Source: Calamus simplicifolius (lineage: Eukaryota; Streptophyta; Magnoliopsida; Arecales; Arecaceae). From it: a stretch of DNA of 64,000 nt. Location of the stretch: positions 80,529 through 144,528 of the forward strand of contig UESW01000047.1 of assembly GCA_900491605.1 (NCBI GenBank), given 5' to 3'. Shown here one piece after another: positions 1 through 10,029 of the stretch. The notes under the pieces are model-generated. The model made no database searches. It saw nothing but the letters and a program-made list of their open reading frames with translations, and had not been told where the DNA came from. Positions within the stretch are counted from its first letter, which is position 1; each line of letters opens with the position of its first letter. The translations under genes were made by a program, and so were the position numbers.

Positions 1-300
1 ATCCCTGCCATGTACCTGCCAGCCTGTCACCGTGTTCGCGCCGCATCCGTGTACCAGGCTGGTCAGGCTGGCTTGGCCATCGACCTGGTCGCGCGCCAGT
101 CTAACCAGGCCATCGACCTAGCTGTGCGCCAGCTGACCACATGCCAGGCTGGCTGCGTGCTAGGTTGGTTAGGGGAAGGGATCTTCCAACGCCATCACCG
201 ATAGACGCAAGGACTTGATGTATAAAGGAGCGCTTGCGTATGTCGACGCTAGGCATTGGGCATGCGTGGGCTGAGCGCGTGTGACCATTAAAGCCCGGAT
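1..300. repeat. GC-rich, CAGGCTGG-rich repetitive debris
   Basis: The first 180 bases repeat CAGGCTGG/CGACCTGG/GCGCCAG motifs and are far richer in G+C than the AT-rich DNA that follows. The texture resembles the CTGGCC-rich island at 10980-11290 inside the Copia leader. A short open frame (10-204) is a by-product of this composition and has no recognisable domain. Probably a fragment of a retroelement leader or LTR whose rest lies outside the window. Confidence 0.4.
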
Positions 301-564
301 GAGCACTTGTGACTCATGCTCTCTTAATGCACAAAGTCATCGAACATCATTCAAAATATTATTTTAAGATTTAAATTTTTTTATTTGAAAACAATCAACA
401 CCATCATCGTCCTAATATTTCAATCAATGCATCTTAAGATACTATATATCTATCCTAAGTGCTGGGATGAGAAAGGATGAGAACATTTTCCATTATATGA
501 AAAAATCAAAATGATTCGTTAGGATTTAAAATCTTTATGGTAGGGATTGTTATCAAATACGTGA
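301..564. other. AT-rich intergenic DNA, nothing recognised
   Basis: AT-rich sequence between the GC-rich debris and the F-box-like exon. I see no coding motif, no terminal repeat and no RNA gene. It may be an intron or upstream region of the following gene, because the reading frame of the first exon stays open back to about 565. Confidence 0.4.
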
Positions 565-624
565 GTTATATTCAGATGCTATTTTATCAACGTAAGTATC
601 TACGGTCTAACTGCAAGCATTCTT

Positions 625-1285
625 ATGTACTTGATGTTTTTCGCGAAGGAACTCCTAAGGGAAAACTGTGAGGATGAAGATGACCTAAATGTAGTTCGTT
701 TTCCAAAGCTAAGGGAAATTCAGCTACTGATGGATGACGTGTGCGCCAGCGATGTTGTTGCTCTCAGTTGGCTGATGAGCATCAGTCCTTCTGTCGACAG
801 GGTTTTTCTCCGTACTGCTGTAAGTCTCTTCAACTATGTTTAAATGCACGTATATTCCTTGCTTTGTAATCCAATTTTTTAATTAGTTCATGCAGAGTGA
901 ATCTGAGGAGACTTCTGCTGAACCTTCAAGGCATCCGCCAATTCTCAAACTCTTTGATATTGCAACGACGCATCGTATGTACCTGATACCGTACGGATTT
1001 ACTGGCCTGCCTTACGAGAGATTGATGTTGAGATACTTCCTCACCAAAGCACAGGGACCCGTGGAGCTCCTGCCAAAGGTGCCCCAAGGGTTTTGGCAGG
1101 ACCATGGCCCTCAGGAAATTACAGAAGTGGATGACGATTGCAGAGGCCAAATTAGCCAACAATCACGGGAGTATTTCACCGAGCTTCTGGAGCAGTTGCC
1201 AGAGACTTATGGAGAGCTAAGGGTGGAAAGACAGGAAGATAACGAAGGCATAGAAAATATTTTACCCATGCACAGAGACTTTTAG
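625..1285 (+). CDS. F-box/FBD/LRR-like protein, C-terminal two exons (partial)
   Basis: Two exons join cleanly. Exon A (open from about 565, first Met 625) ends at 819 before a GTAAGT donor (820-825). Exon B starts at 896 after a TTCATGCAG acceptor and ends with TAG at 1283-1285. The junction is phase 0. The product has an LRR-like stretch (FPKLREIQLLMDD) followed by a stretch resembling the C-terminal part of plant F-box/LRR or FBD proteins (ILKLFDIATTHRM, then a region rich in acidic residues). Such proteins are substrate receptors of SCF ubiquitin ligases. No F-box domain is visible upstream, so this is either the end of a gene whose 5' exons lie outside the window or a detached pseudogene. 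The family call rests on pattern only; the splice structure is seen directly. The Tat-like element inserted about 540 bp downstream of the stop codon. Confidence 0.5.
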
Positions 1286-1822
1286 ACGGCTACAACGTTG
1301 CTTCAAAAATGTTCAAATGTTCAACTCCGGCATGTAGCTGAGGACTAATGTCTTATCTAGTCAAAACTTAATTAAGACTTCTATGTTAGGAGATATTTAA
1401 TTGTTTGCGTAGTCCTCGGGGAACTTTGATAACACTCTGGTTATGTAATTATCATCGACATCTTTTTTCTTTCTTTCTTTTGTGAGAGAAACCGTCTGGA
1501 AATGTTTTAGGTTGGTACTATTTGTTAAATTTCTATGTTGGTTTGATTAGATTATGTCATCCTGTTTGATGGAGCAAGCTCACTGAAACTCGTTTAATTA
1601 TTTCGATCTCTTTCGGGTGGTATATTTCGATTTCTTATCATCTTGATTGTTGAGACCTCTGGTACGAGAAATGGAGAAATTGAAAATGTTTTGCAGATTC
1701 GGTAACAGTGCTGTGCTGTTTGTCAGTAGTTAGGGAGTGAGACCGACAAGGACATAGCTTATTGTTTGCACGGATGGTTTAAACGGTAGGAAGTTGTGAA
1801 TTTATGAGTCATACGCTGCAGA
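1286..1822. other. 3' flank of the F-box-like gene, no further gene seen
   Basis: T-rich, non-coding sequence between the gene end and the Tat-like element insertion. It probably holds the 3' UTR of the preceding gene. No element ends or coding motifs were recognised. Confidence 0.4.
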
Positions 1823-2129
1823 GACTCTAATGAGAGGTAAAATCGTCATTGCATTGTTGATCACTCACATCGGTGATGGGGTCACGCCCAGTCCAAATGC
1901 CCTACTTGCCAGCTGGCCTATTGGCGCGACATTCTAGCAACAAGAGTCTCCTCATAATGAAGAAAGAGAACAAGAGGGAAAAAGTAGCCACATCATGTGC
2001 GTGGGTTCTCCCAAGGGCCCTCTCATTAATATCCGTCAAATCAATAAGCCAGAGCATTCAATGATGCAGAAACGGTCATAATGACTTGGCCAGCATTTAA
2101 TGGAATAAAAAGAGAGGAGAAAGTATAGT

Positions 2130-2375
2130 TCCGCCAATATGCCTCTGCAAATATAGTTCGGCAAGAATAACTCGGCCAACATGCCTCGGCAAATGTAGTT
2201 TGGCCAACATGCTTCGGCAAATATAGTTCGACAAAAATAACTCGGCCAACATGCCTCGGCAAATGTAGTTTGGCCAACATGCCTCGGCAAATATAGTTCG
2301 GCAAATATAGTTCGGCAAATATACTTCGGCAAACATGCATCGGTAAATATGCTTCGGCCAACATACCTCGGCACT
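2130..2375 (+). repeat. Short tandem repeats inside the 5' LTR (U3)
   Basis: About ten degenerate units of roughly 20 bp built from CTCGGCAAATATAGTTCGGC and GGCCAACATGCC. The same block is at about 8600-8845 in the 3' LTR with a slightly different unit order, showing unit gain or loss since insertion. It lies upstream of the TATA box, where LTR enhancer repeats usually sit; a regulatory role is inference. Confidence 0.75.
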
Positions 2376-2993
2376 CTAGCTCAGTTTCCGCAACCGCGAT
2401 ATGACCTTCGCACCAACGCAATTATGGCCCCATAAAGGCCATATGCATTTACCTGCTTTAAGGCATTTAATGCCTTATCTCCTTGCATTTATGGCTGCAA
2501 CGTTGCCCGGCACTTTTTGCGTAAGGAAGGATGGCGTCATAAAGCCGAGACAAAGAGTTCTTGACTCCATGCTTCACAGAAGTCCGACTCGGCCAACCAC
2601 ATTGTACTTCGGCAGGTTCGGCCAACCTTATGCCTCGGTAGCCCGAGCTATTCTTATGCTACTGCCATCAAGGCCAGACCATTCCTCGGCCATTCGATCC
2701 GAGCTACTTCAGACCTCTGCGGAATCTGGCGAGAGAGTTCAATTCACTGTAACAGAATAAGATTCCAAGAATCATGCCAAAACGTGGCCTAGGACCTACA
2801 ATAGTGGCCTAGGGACCACGCAGCCACTGAGTCTCAAGCCATCGGCCAGCTCTCCCCGCCTCCCAGCCGTCGATCCTCTAACTAACCAGATATGGATCCT
2901 ACCGGCCCTGTAACAATCTGATTCGAATCCGTTTCGAATCCCAACAACTTTCAGACCTCATCCAGAGCACGTCCAAGAAGTCAGGTGATCGCC

Positions 2994-3001
2994 TATAAAT
3001 A
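2994..3001 (+). promoter_or_regulatory. TATA box of the 5' LTR
   Basis: TATAAATA preceded by CGCC, about 300 bp before the LTR end; conserved in the 3' LTR at 9467-9474. Position fits the U3/R promoter of an LTR. Confidence 0.7.
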
Positions 3002-3305
3002 CTACCATCCTCAAGCCTCTCAGGTACGGTGATTCTACGCCCATTTTTCATTCGCAGTTCTTACACTCCGCCATGAAAGCTCCCACGAGAGCTCGGAGGA
3101 ACTCTTCCTAAGAGATCCACCTCCTCATTATCTGGTTGATCGCCGATTTTCTCCCACTGACTTGGGCATCGGAGGGTCTTCCGCAGAGGGCCACCCCAAC
3201 GCCTCTTGCGTGAGGACTGTCTTGCAGGTCCGCCTAGAAGGAAGGGAGCCCATGCTGCAGCCCGATCGCGCCCGAGCCGGAGGATGGATTTTAGCGGCAA
3301 CAGAT

Positions 3306-3321
3306 TGGCGCTAGAGGAAGG
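3306..3321 (+). other. Putative primer binding site
   Basis: TGGCGCTAGAGGAAGG begins three bases after the LTR end. It starts with TGG, as needed to pair with the CCA end of a tRNA. I cannot name the tRNA with confidence. Confidence 0.6.
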
Positions 3322-3386
3322 GTCTCAAGTCCCGTTAAACATGAAAAAAGGAGACAAGGATCTCGATCTGAAAGAGAACCTCTCCA

Positions 3387-3854
3387 ATGGCTAATCGGAG
3401 AAGGGCAACTTTTGAAGCCCAGGACCAGGTCGCCTCCCAGAGACCTGATCCGGTGAGCAGTGTGGCGCCGCCGCCACCGCCAGCTGAGACTCCGTCGCCA
3501 CCAGCTGTCCCAGTGACCCAGGACCCGTTCGCCACACTGGTCCAGCAGGTCCAGGCCCTGACCCGTCTAGTTCAGGAGAGCCATACAGCTCCCCATCCAG
3601 TTATAGCTACCCCTGCTCCATGCCTCCCAAAAGAGGCCGCAGCTCCTCTTTCTCCAGCCACTTCTTCTGGTCCGCATGGAGTTGCGGACCCCCCATGTCG
3701 ACCTAAGGAGGCCAGACTAGTCCCACAAGGGCGCTGCGATAAGGATCTCCCCAGATCTTGGTGGGCCCGATTCATCTCTCCGGTGTCCTCTCGCCACGAC
3801 TCGACACCATCTCCGCCTTCTTCCTGCCTTGGCACAACGGATCGGCTTCCATAG
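3387..3854 (+). pseudogene. gag N-terminal remnant of the Tat-like element
   Basis: The frame opens with a Met shortly after the primer site and encodes a proline/alanine-rich N-terminus (positions about 28-50 rich in P and A) followed by a short helical stretch (FATLVQQVQALTRLVQE). Plant Ty3/gypsy gag proteins often begin this way. The frame ends at 3854 just before the internal LTR fragment, and the capsid core and zinc knuckle are missing. It is therefore a truncated remnant that could not assemble a particle by itself. Lineage and function are inferred from position; the truncation is visible. Confidence 0.6.
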
Positions 3855-3865
3855 CCGCGCTATGC

Positions 3866-4050
3866 GCACCAAGGCATTTATGGCCTCATAAAGGCCATGT
3901 GCATCTACCTGCATTTAATGCCTTATCTCCTTCCATCATTAAGGCATTTATGGCTGCCGCATTGCCCCTAGGCACCTTTTGCATGAGGAAGGATGGCATC
4001 ATAAAGCCAAGACAAGGAGTTCTTGACTCCATGCTTCACAGAAGTCCAAC
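3866..4050 (+). repeat. Third partial LTR copy inside the element
   Basis: This segment is clearly similar to LTR positions of about 2411-2590 (AAGGCATTTATGG, CATAAAGGCCAT, GTTCTTGACTCCATGC), but diverged more than the two terminal LTRs are from each other. It lies between the gag stump and the integrase tail, so it marks the junction of the large internal deletion. Confidence 0.85.
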
Positions 4051-4067
4051 GTCCAGCTTCAACCTCG

Positions 4068-4412
4068 GCCAATGGATCTACCGCACCACACAGAGAGTTC
4101 CCACAGGCAAGACCCCATTCCGGATGGCCTTCGGCGTAGAAGCGCTCATCCCCATGGAGATAGGACCCCCCTATCCGCGGATGCTATCATGCCTCCAGAG
4201 TCAAAGGGAGATCCTTCTCGCCCGGCGACCCTGTTCTCCGGAAAGCATCTGTCTCCAAACCGCTGGAGCAAGGAAAACTGGCAACAAATTGGGAAGGCCC
4301 CTACCAAGTGGCGGAGATCATTGGACCGGGAACCTACAAGCTGCAAGATCTAAACGGAAAGTTTGTCCCCCGGACGTGGAACTCAGACAATCTCCGTAAG
4401 TATTATCAATAG
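4068..4412 (+). pseudogene. Integrase C-terminal remnant (end of pol)
   Basis: The first part reads IYRTTQRVPTGKTPFRMAFG and EALIPMEIG, the conserved end of the gypsy integrase core. After at least one frameshift the frame at 4287-4412 reads NWEGPYQVAEI, then GTYKLQDL, then WNSDNLRKYYQ and stop (TAG 4410-4412), which is the canonical C-terminus of plant Tat-type pol. There is no chromodomain. This is all that remains of pol: the catalytic D,D,E triad, RT, RNase H and protease are gone. Integration of this copy must have relied on enzymes supplied by another element. Confidence 0.85.
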
Positions 4413-4589
4413 GGTATGTCCTCTATAAGTCCATTTTGATATGCCTTATTATACCTTCCTGTCGGCATGTATTTTCATAATTTGCAACGTGAATCATCAC
4501 ACATTATGTTGCCAAAGATTGCGAAAAGAAACAGGTGCTGCTCACCAATCCTCGGCACGATCAAGTTGCCTATTTGCACAGGAAATCTC
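4413..4589. other. Spacer between pol end and repeat array
   Basis: AT-rich 3' untranslated spacer following the pol stop codon. It leads directly into the first hairpin unit near 4590. No other feature seen. Confidence 0.5.
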
Positions 4590-6440
4590 CAAACCTTGGC
4601 AGGGCCAAGTAAAAATCTCCGAACCTCGGCTGGGCCGAGCAACAAATTCTCCAAACCTAGGTAGGGCCAAGTAAAAATCTCCGAACCTCGGCTGGGCCGA
4701 GCAATAAAATTCTCCGAACCTTGGCAGGGCCAAGTAAAAATTCTCCGAACCTCGGCTGGGCTGAGCAACAAATCTCCATGCCTTGGCAGCGCCAAGTAAA
4801 ATATAATCTTGAAGGCTCGGCTACAACCGAGTAACGGTCTCCGAACCTTGGCAGCGCCAAGTAAAATATAATCTTGAAGGCTCGGCAATGCCGAGTAATT
4901 TATTTGGAAGCCTCGGTTACAACCGAGTAGCATCTTTGAAGGCTCGGCAACACCGAGTAATTTATTTGGAAGCCTCGGTTACAACCGAGTAGCATCTTGG
5001 AAGGCTCGGCAACACCAAGTATTTTATTATTTGAAAGACTCGGTTACAACCGAGTAGCATTTTGGAAGGCTCGGCAACACCGAGTTTTTATTATTTGAAA
5101 GCCTCTGTTACAACTGAGTAGCATCTTTGAAGGCTCGGCAACACCGAATAATTTATTTGGAAGCCTCGGTTACAACCGAGTAGCATCTTGGGAAGGCTCG
5201 GCAACACCAAGTAATTTATTTGGAAGCCTCGGTTACAACCGAGTAGCATCTTGGGAAGGCTCGGCAACAACGAGTGATTTGTTATTTGAAGGCTTGGCAA
5301 CACCGAGTAATTTATTATTTGAAGCCTCGGTTACAACCGAGTAGCAATTAATATTTGGAAGCCTCGGTTACAACCGAGTAGCATCTTGAGAAGGCTCGGC
5401 AACAACCAAGTAATAAATTTCCAGAGTATCGGCCAAAGACCGAGTGATATATTTCTGAAGGCTCGGCAACAACCGAGTAATAAATTCATCCATAAAAGTA
5501 TGCTCTTTCTATACCCATTTTTATTCATTGAATTAAATTCTGTTTTTAAAGGCCTGCGAAATTCTTATAACTCTCCTTGAAAGCTGCAATAAGAAGAAGG
5601 TCGTATAAATCCTCGGCCGGGCTGAGCAACAAAATCTCGGTGCCTTGGCAGCGCCAAGTAAAATATAATCTTGAAGGCTCGGCAATGCCGAGTAATTTAT
5701 TTGGAAGCCTCGGTTACAACCGAGTAGCATCTTTGAAGGCTCGGCAACACCGAGTAATTTATTTGGAAGCCTCGGTTACAACCGAGTAGCATCTTTGAAG
5801 GCTCGGCAACACCGAGTAATTTATTTGGAAGCCTCAGTTACAACCGAGTAGCATCTTGGAAGGCTCGGCAACACCGAGTATTTTATTATTTGAAGCCTCG
5901 GTTACAACCGAGTAGCACCTTGGAAGGCTCGGCAACGAGTAATTTGTTATTTGAAGCCTCGGTCACAACCGAATGGCAATTAATATTTGAAGCCTCGGTT
6001 ACAACCGAGTAGCATCTTGGAAGGCTCGGCAACACCGAGTATTTTATTATTTGAAAGACTCGGTTACAACCGAGTAGCATTTGGAAGGCTTGGCATCACC
6101 GAGTAATTTATTTGGAAGCCTCGGTTACAACCGAGTAGCATCTTTGAAGGCTCGGCAACACCGATTATTTTATTATTTGAAAGACTCGGTTACAACAGAG
6201 TAGCATTTTGGAAGGCTTGGCATCATCGAGTAATTTATTATTTGAAGCCTCGGTTACAACCAAGCAGCAATTAATATTTGGAAGCCTCGGTTGCAACTGA
6301 GTAGCATCTTGGGAAGGCTCGGCAACAACGAGTATATATTTCTAAAGGCTTGGCAACAACCGAGTAATAAATTTCTAGAGCATCGGCAAAAGACCGAGTG
6401 ATATATTTCTGAAGGCTCGGCAACAACCGAGTAATAAATT
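4590..6440 (+). repeat. Hairpin-unit tandem array 1 (CTCGG...CCGAG family)
   Basis: Dozens of short units, each with a perfect inverted repeat separated by AT-rich spacers. Visible stem types are CTTGGC/GCCAAG (loop AGG or AGC), CTCGGC/GCCGAG (loop TGG), CTCGGTT/AACCGAG (loop AC), CTCGGCA/TGCCGAG (loop A) and CTCGG/CCGAG (loop CAACA). Types alternate in pairs. The block from about 4745 to 5605 is duplicated as about 5610-6560, including a shared AT-rich spacer (CATAAAAGTATGCTCTTTCT at about 5492 and 6445). It lies in the 3' untranslated part of the element. Confidence 0.9.
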
Positions 6441-6559
6441 CATCCATAAAAGTATGCTCTTTCTAGACCCACTTTTATTCATTGAATTAAGTTTAGTTTT
6501 TAAAAGGCCTGCAAAATTTTTATAACTCTCCTTGAAAGTCACAATGAGAAGCAAGTCAT

Positions 6560-7690
6560 AAAAAGCTCCGGCCAGAGTCGGAGTGCATCTCGTATTACCG
6601 GAAGCCCCGACCAGAGCCGAAGTGCATAAGCCCCGGTCAGAGCCGGAGTGCATCTCTTATCATAAAAAGCCCCGGCCAGAGCCGGAGGCCTCTTATCATA
6701 AAAAGCCCCGGCCAGAGCCGGAGTGCATCTCTCATTATCGGAAGCCCTGGCCAGAGCCGGAGTGCATCTCTCATTATCGAAAGCCCGGCCAGAGCCGGAG
6801 TGCATCTCTCATTATCGGAAGCCCCGGCCAGAGCCGGAGTACATCTCTTATTACCGAAAGCCCCGGCCAAAGCCGGAGTGCATCTCTCATTATCGGAAGC
6901 CCCGGCCAGAGCCGGAGTGCATCTCTTATTACCGAAAGCCCCGGCCAGAGCCGGAGTGCATCTCTCATTACCAAAAGCCCCGGCCAGAGCCGGAGTGCAT
7001 CTCTTATTATCAAAAGCCCCGGCCAGAGCCGGAGTGCATCTCTCATTATCGAAAGCCCCGGCCAGAGCCGGAGTGCATCTCTTATTACCGAAAGTCCCGG
7101 CCAAAGCCGGAGTGCATCTCTCATTATCGGAAGCCCCGGCCAGAGCCGGAGTGCATCTCTTATTATCAAAAGCCCCGGCTAGAGCCGGAGTGCATCTCTT
7201 ATTATCAAAAGCCCCGGCCAGAGCCGGAGTGCATCTCTTATTATTAAAAGCCCCGGTCAGAGTCGGAGTGCATCTCTTATCATAAAAAGCCCCGACCAGA
7301 GCCGGAGTGCATCTCTCATTATCGGAAGCCCCGGCCAGAGCCGGAGTGCATCTCTTATTACCGAAAGCCCCGGCCAAAGCTGGAGTGCATCTCTCATTAT
7401 CGGAAGCCCCGGACAGAGCCGGAGTGCATCTCTTATTACCGAAAGCCCCGGCCAGAGCCGGAGTGCATCTCTTATTACCGAAAGCCCCGGCCAAAGCCAG
7501 AGTGCATCTCTCATTATCGGAAGCCCCGGCCAGAGCCGGAGTGCATCTCTTATTACCGAAAGCCCCGGCCAGAGCCGGAGTGCATCTCTCATTACCAAAA
7601 GCCCCTGCCAGAGCCGGAGTGCATCTCTCATTATCAAAAGCCCCGGTCAGAGCCGGAGTGCATCTCTTATCATCAAAAGCCTCGGCCAGA
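6560..7690 (+). repeat. 39-bp tandem array 2 (CCGGCCAGAGCCGG units)
   Basis: About 28 near-identical 39-bp units, each with the stem CCGGC/GCCGG around the loop CAGA, followed by GGAGTGCATCTCTYATTAYCG. Because 39 is a multiple of three and the unit holds no stop in several frames, open frames of 120-285 codons appear on both strands; these are artefacts. Units alternate between CTCATTATCG and CTTATTACCG spacers, suggesting amplification as dimers. Confidence 0.93.
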
Positions 7691-8100
7691 GCCGAAGGGC
7701 ATCACCTATTAACAGAAACCTCGGCCAAGACTGAGTGACATGTCGGAACCCTCGGCTAAAGCCGGAGGGAATTTCTTATTGATCTTCAAAAGCCCGGCTA
7801 GAACCGGAGTGCATCTCTTATTATCAAAAGCCCCGGCCAGAGCCGGAGTGCATCTCTTATTATCAAAAGCCTCGGCCAGAGCCGAAGGGCATCACCTATT
7901 AACAGAAACCTCGGCCAAGATTGAGTGACATGTCGGAACCCTCGGCTAAAGCCGGAGGGAATTTCTTATTGATCTTCAAAAGCCCCGGCCAAAGCCGGAG
8001 TGCATCTCTTATTATCAAAAGCCTCGGCCGAAGACTGAGTGATATATTTCTGCAGCCTCGGCCAATCCGAGTGATACAACACTAAAGCTTCGTCCCAGCC
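7675..8100 (+). repeat. Composite hairpin repeats and 185-bp duplication at the array end
   Basis: Array 2 grades into units with the stem TCGGC/GCCGA (CTCGGCCAGAGCCGAAG) mixed with CTCGGCTAAAGCCGGAG. A block starting at about 7675 (GCCTCGGCCAGAGCCGAAGG, then ACATGTCGGAACCCTCGGC) recurs at about 7868. The repeats fade out near 8100, about 200 bp before the polypurine tract. Confidence 0.8.
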
Positions 8101-8284
8101 GGATAATTTCTCGGACACTCTAGTGCAACTAAAGCACCTTATTTTACTTCAGCAAGAGGGCCGCCCAGGCCTTTCTTTAACCTACACAGAGATAAATACT
8201 TCCTCTATAGAGGATCGAATGACACGTCCCCTAAATAAGATTGCTCCAGAATTCTACTCCCTATATCCGAAATTACACTTCGGA

Positions 8285-8303
8285 CTAGGGAGTGGGGGGC
8301 ATG
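8285..8303 (+). other. Polypurine tract of the Tat-like element
   Basis: A run dominated by purines (AGGGAGTGGGGGGC plus ATG) directly abuts the 3' LTR start TGATGAG at 8304, the expected site of plus-strand priming. Confidence 0.75.
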
Positions 8304-9776
8304 TGATGAGAGGTAAAATCGTCATTGCATTGTTGACCACTCACATCGGCGATGGGGTCACGTCCAGTCCAAATGCCCTGCTTGCCAGCTGGCCTGTTGG
8401 CGCGACATTCTAGCAACAAGAGTCTCCTCATAATGAAGAAAGAGAATAAGAGGGAAAAAGTAGCCACGTCATGTGCGTGGGTTCTCCCAAGGGCCCTCTC
8501 ATTAATATCCATCAAATCAATAAGCCAGAGCATTCAATGATGCAGAAACGATCATAATGACTTGGCCAGCATTTAATGGAATAAAAAGAGGAAAAAGTAT
8601 AGTTCGGCTAACATGCCTCGGCAAATATAGTTCGGCAAGAATAACTCGGCCAACATGCCTTGGCAAATGTAGTTTGGCCAACATGCTTCGGCAAATATAG
8701 TTCGGCAAGAATAACTCGGCCAACATGCCTCGGCAAATGTAGTTTGGCCAACATGCCTTGGCAAATATAGTTCGGCAAATATAGTTTAGCAAATATACTT
8801 CGGCAAACATGCATCGGTACATATGCTTCGGCCAACATACCTCGGCACTCTAGCTCAGTTTCCGCAACCGCGATATGACCTTCGCACCAACGCAATTATG
8901 GCCCCATAAAGGCCATATGCATTTACCTGCTTTAAGGCATTTAATGCCTTATCTCCTTGCATTTATGGCTGCAACGTTGCCCGGCACTTTTTGCGTAAGG
9001 AAGGATGGCGTCATAAAGCCGAGACAAAGAGTTCTTGACTCCATGCTTCACAGAAGTCCGACTCGACCAACCACATTGTACTTCGGCAGGTTCGGCCACC
9101 TTATGCCTCGGTAGCCCGAGCTATTCTTATGCTACTGCCATCAAGGCCAGACCATTCCTCGGCCATTCGATCCGAGCTACTTCAGACCTCTGCGGAATCT
9201 GGCGAGAGAGTTCAAATTCACTGTAACAGAATAAGATTCCAAGAATCATGCCAAAACGTGGCCTAAGACTTACAATAGTGGCCTAGGACCACGCAGCCAC
9301 TGAGTCTCAAGCCATCGGCCAGCTCTCCCCGCCTCCCAGCCGTCGATCCTCTAACTAACCAGATATGGATCCTACCGGCCCTGTAACAACCTGATTCGAA
9401 TCCGTTTCGAATTCCAACAACTTTCAGACCTCATCCAGAGCACGTCCAAGAAGTCAGGTGACCGCCTATAAATACTACCACCCTCAAGCCTCTCAGGTAC
9501 GGTGATTCTACGCCCATTTTTCATTCGCAGTTCTTACACTCTGCCATGAAAGCTCCCACGAGAGCTCGGAGGAACTCTTCCTGAGAGATCCACCTCCTCA
9601 TTATCTGGTTGATCGCCGATTTTCTCCCACTGACTTGGGCGTCGGAGGGTCTTCCGTAGAGGGCCACCCCCAACGCCTCTTGCGTGAGGACTGTCTTGCA
9701 GGTCCGCCTAGAAGGAAGGGAGCCCATGCTGCAGCCCGATCGCGCCCGAGTCGGAGGACGGATTTCAGCGGCAACA
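8304..9776 (+). repeat. 3' LTR of the Tat-like element
   Basis: Begins TGATGAGAGG and ends GGCAACA, followed by target duplication GACTC (9777-9781). It is similar to the 5' LTR throughout, and the tandem block at about 8600-8845 differs in unit order. The LTR pair shows more differences than the two Copia pairs at 38585-52282, so this insertion is older than those. Confidence 0.95.
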
Positions 9777-9781
9777 GACTC

Positions 9782-10024
9782 TTTGAAGCGATCGATCACT
9801 TGATTGGGTTGGAATTCTCTGCAGCCTAAGGGGTGTGTAGCAGAGTTTTATGAATGCAAGACTCGAGGTGGCACATACAATTTGGACATAGCCTGAACTC
9901 TTTACTGGCACTGTCACTGACCATGGAGGTGCACAGCTCTGACAGCTTGATTGATTTGTTGATGTGTTGAAATTTTTACTTTCTTTTTTGGCCAGCAGAA
10001 GAAAGTAGACCAATAGGTTCATAT
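9782..10024. other. Ancestral target DNA between two retrotransposons
   Basis: 243 bases of non-element DNA. It contains the left arm (9914-9940) of a 27-bp perfect inverted repeat whose right arm is at 16241-16267, beyond the Copia insertion. No coding motif seen. Confidence 0.5.
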
Positions 10025-10029
10025 ATAAA

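Larger units (their letters stand above)
1828..3302 (+). repeat. 5' LTR of the Tat-like element
   Basis: Matches 8304-9776 over its full length with scattered substitutions and small indels. It ends ...GGCAACA; the start TAATGAGAGG corresponds to TGATGAGAGG in the 3' LTR. It contains a TATA box (2994-3001) and a block of CTCGGCAAATATAGTT-type short repeats (2130-2375). Open frames within it (for example around 2401-2760 and on the minus strand around 2040-2420) are not genes, since they recur in the 3' LTR only as far as the sequence does. Confidence 0.95.
1828..9776 (+). mobile_element. Tat-like Ty3/gypsy LTR retrotransposon, internally deleted, complete ends
   Basis: Two matching LTRs (1828-3302, 8304-9776) are flanked by a perfect 5-bp target duplication GACTC (1823-1827 and 9777-9781). 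The internal region reads, in order: a primer-binding-type site, a gag N-terminal remnant, a fragment of the element's own LTR, the integrase C-terminus, about 3.5 kb of tandem hairpin repeats, and a polypurine tract abutting the 3' LTR. Protease, reverse transcriptase, RNase H and the integrase core are absent, so the element is non-autonomous. A long repeat region between pol and the 3' LTR is a known habit of Tat-lineage elements, and the integrase tail motif (WNSDNLRKYY) fits that lineage. The 5' LTR now starts TA instead of TG by one substitution. Confidence 0.93.

Noticed and set aside
1873..2760. Small open frames shared by 1873-2760 and 8352-9114
   Set aside because: Both lie in the LTRs of the Tat-like element and are copies of each other by LTR duplication, not genes.
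6560..7690. CRISPR-like array (regular repeats with palindromes)
   Set aside because: There are no unique spacers, the whole 39-bp unit repeats, it lies inside a retrotransposon of a plant genome, and no cas genes are present.
6583..7738. Long open frames (up to 285 codons) on both strands in the 39-bp array
   Set aside because: They are by-products of a stop-poor repeat with a period divisible by three; the same stretch is open in several frames at once and has no start context or domain.
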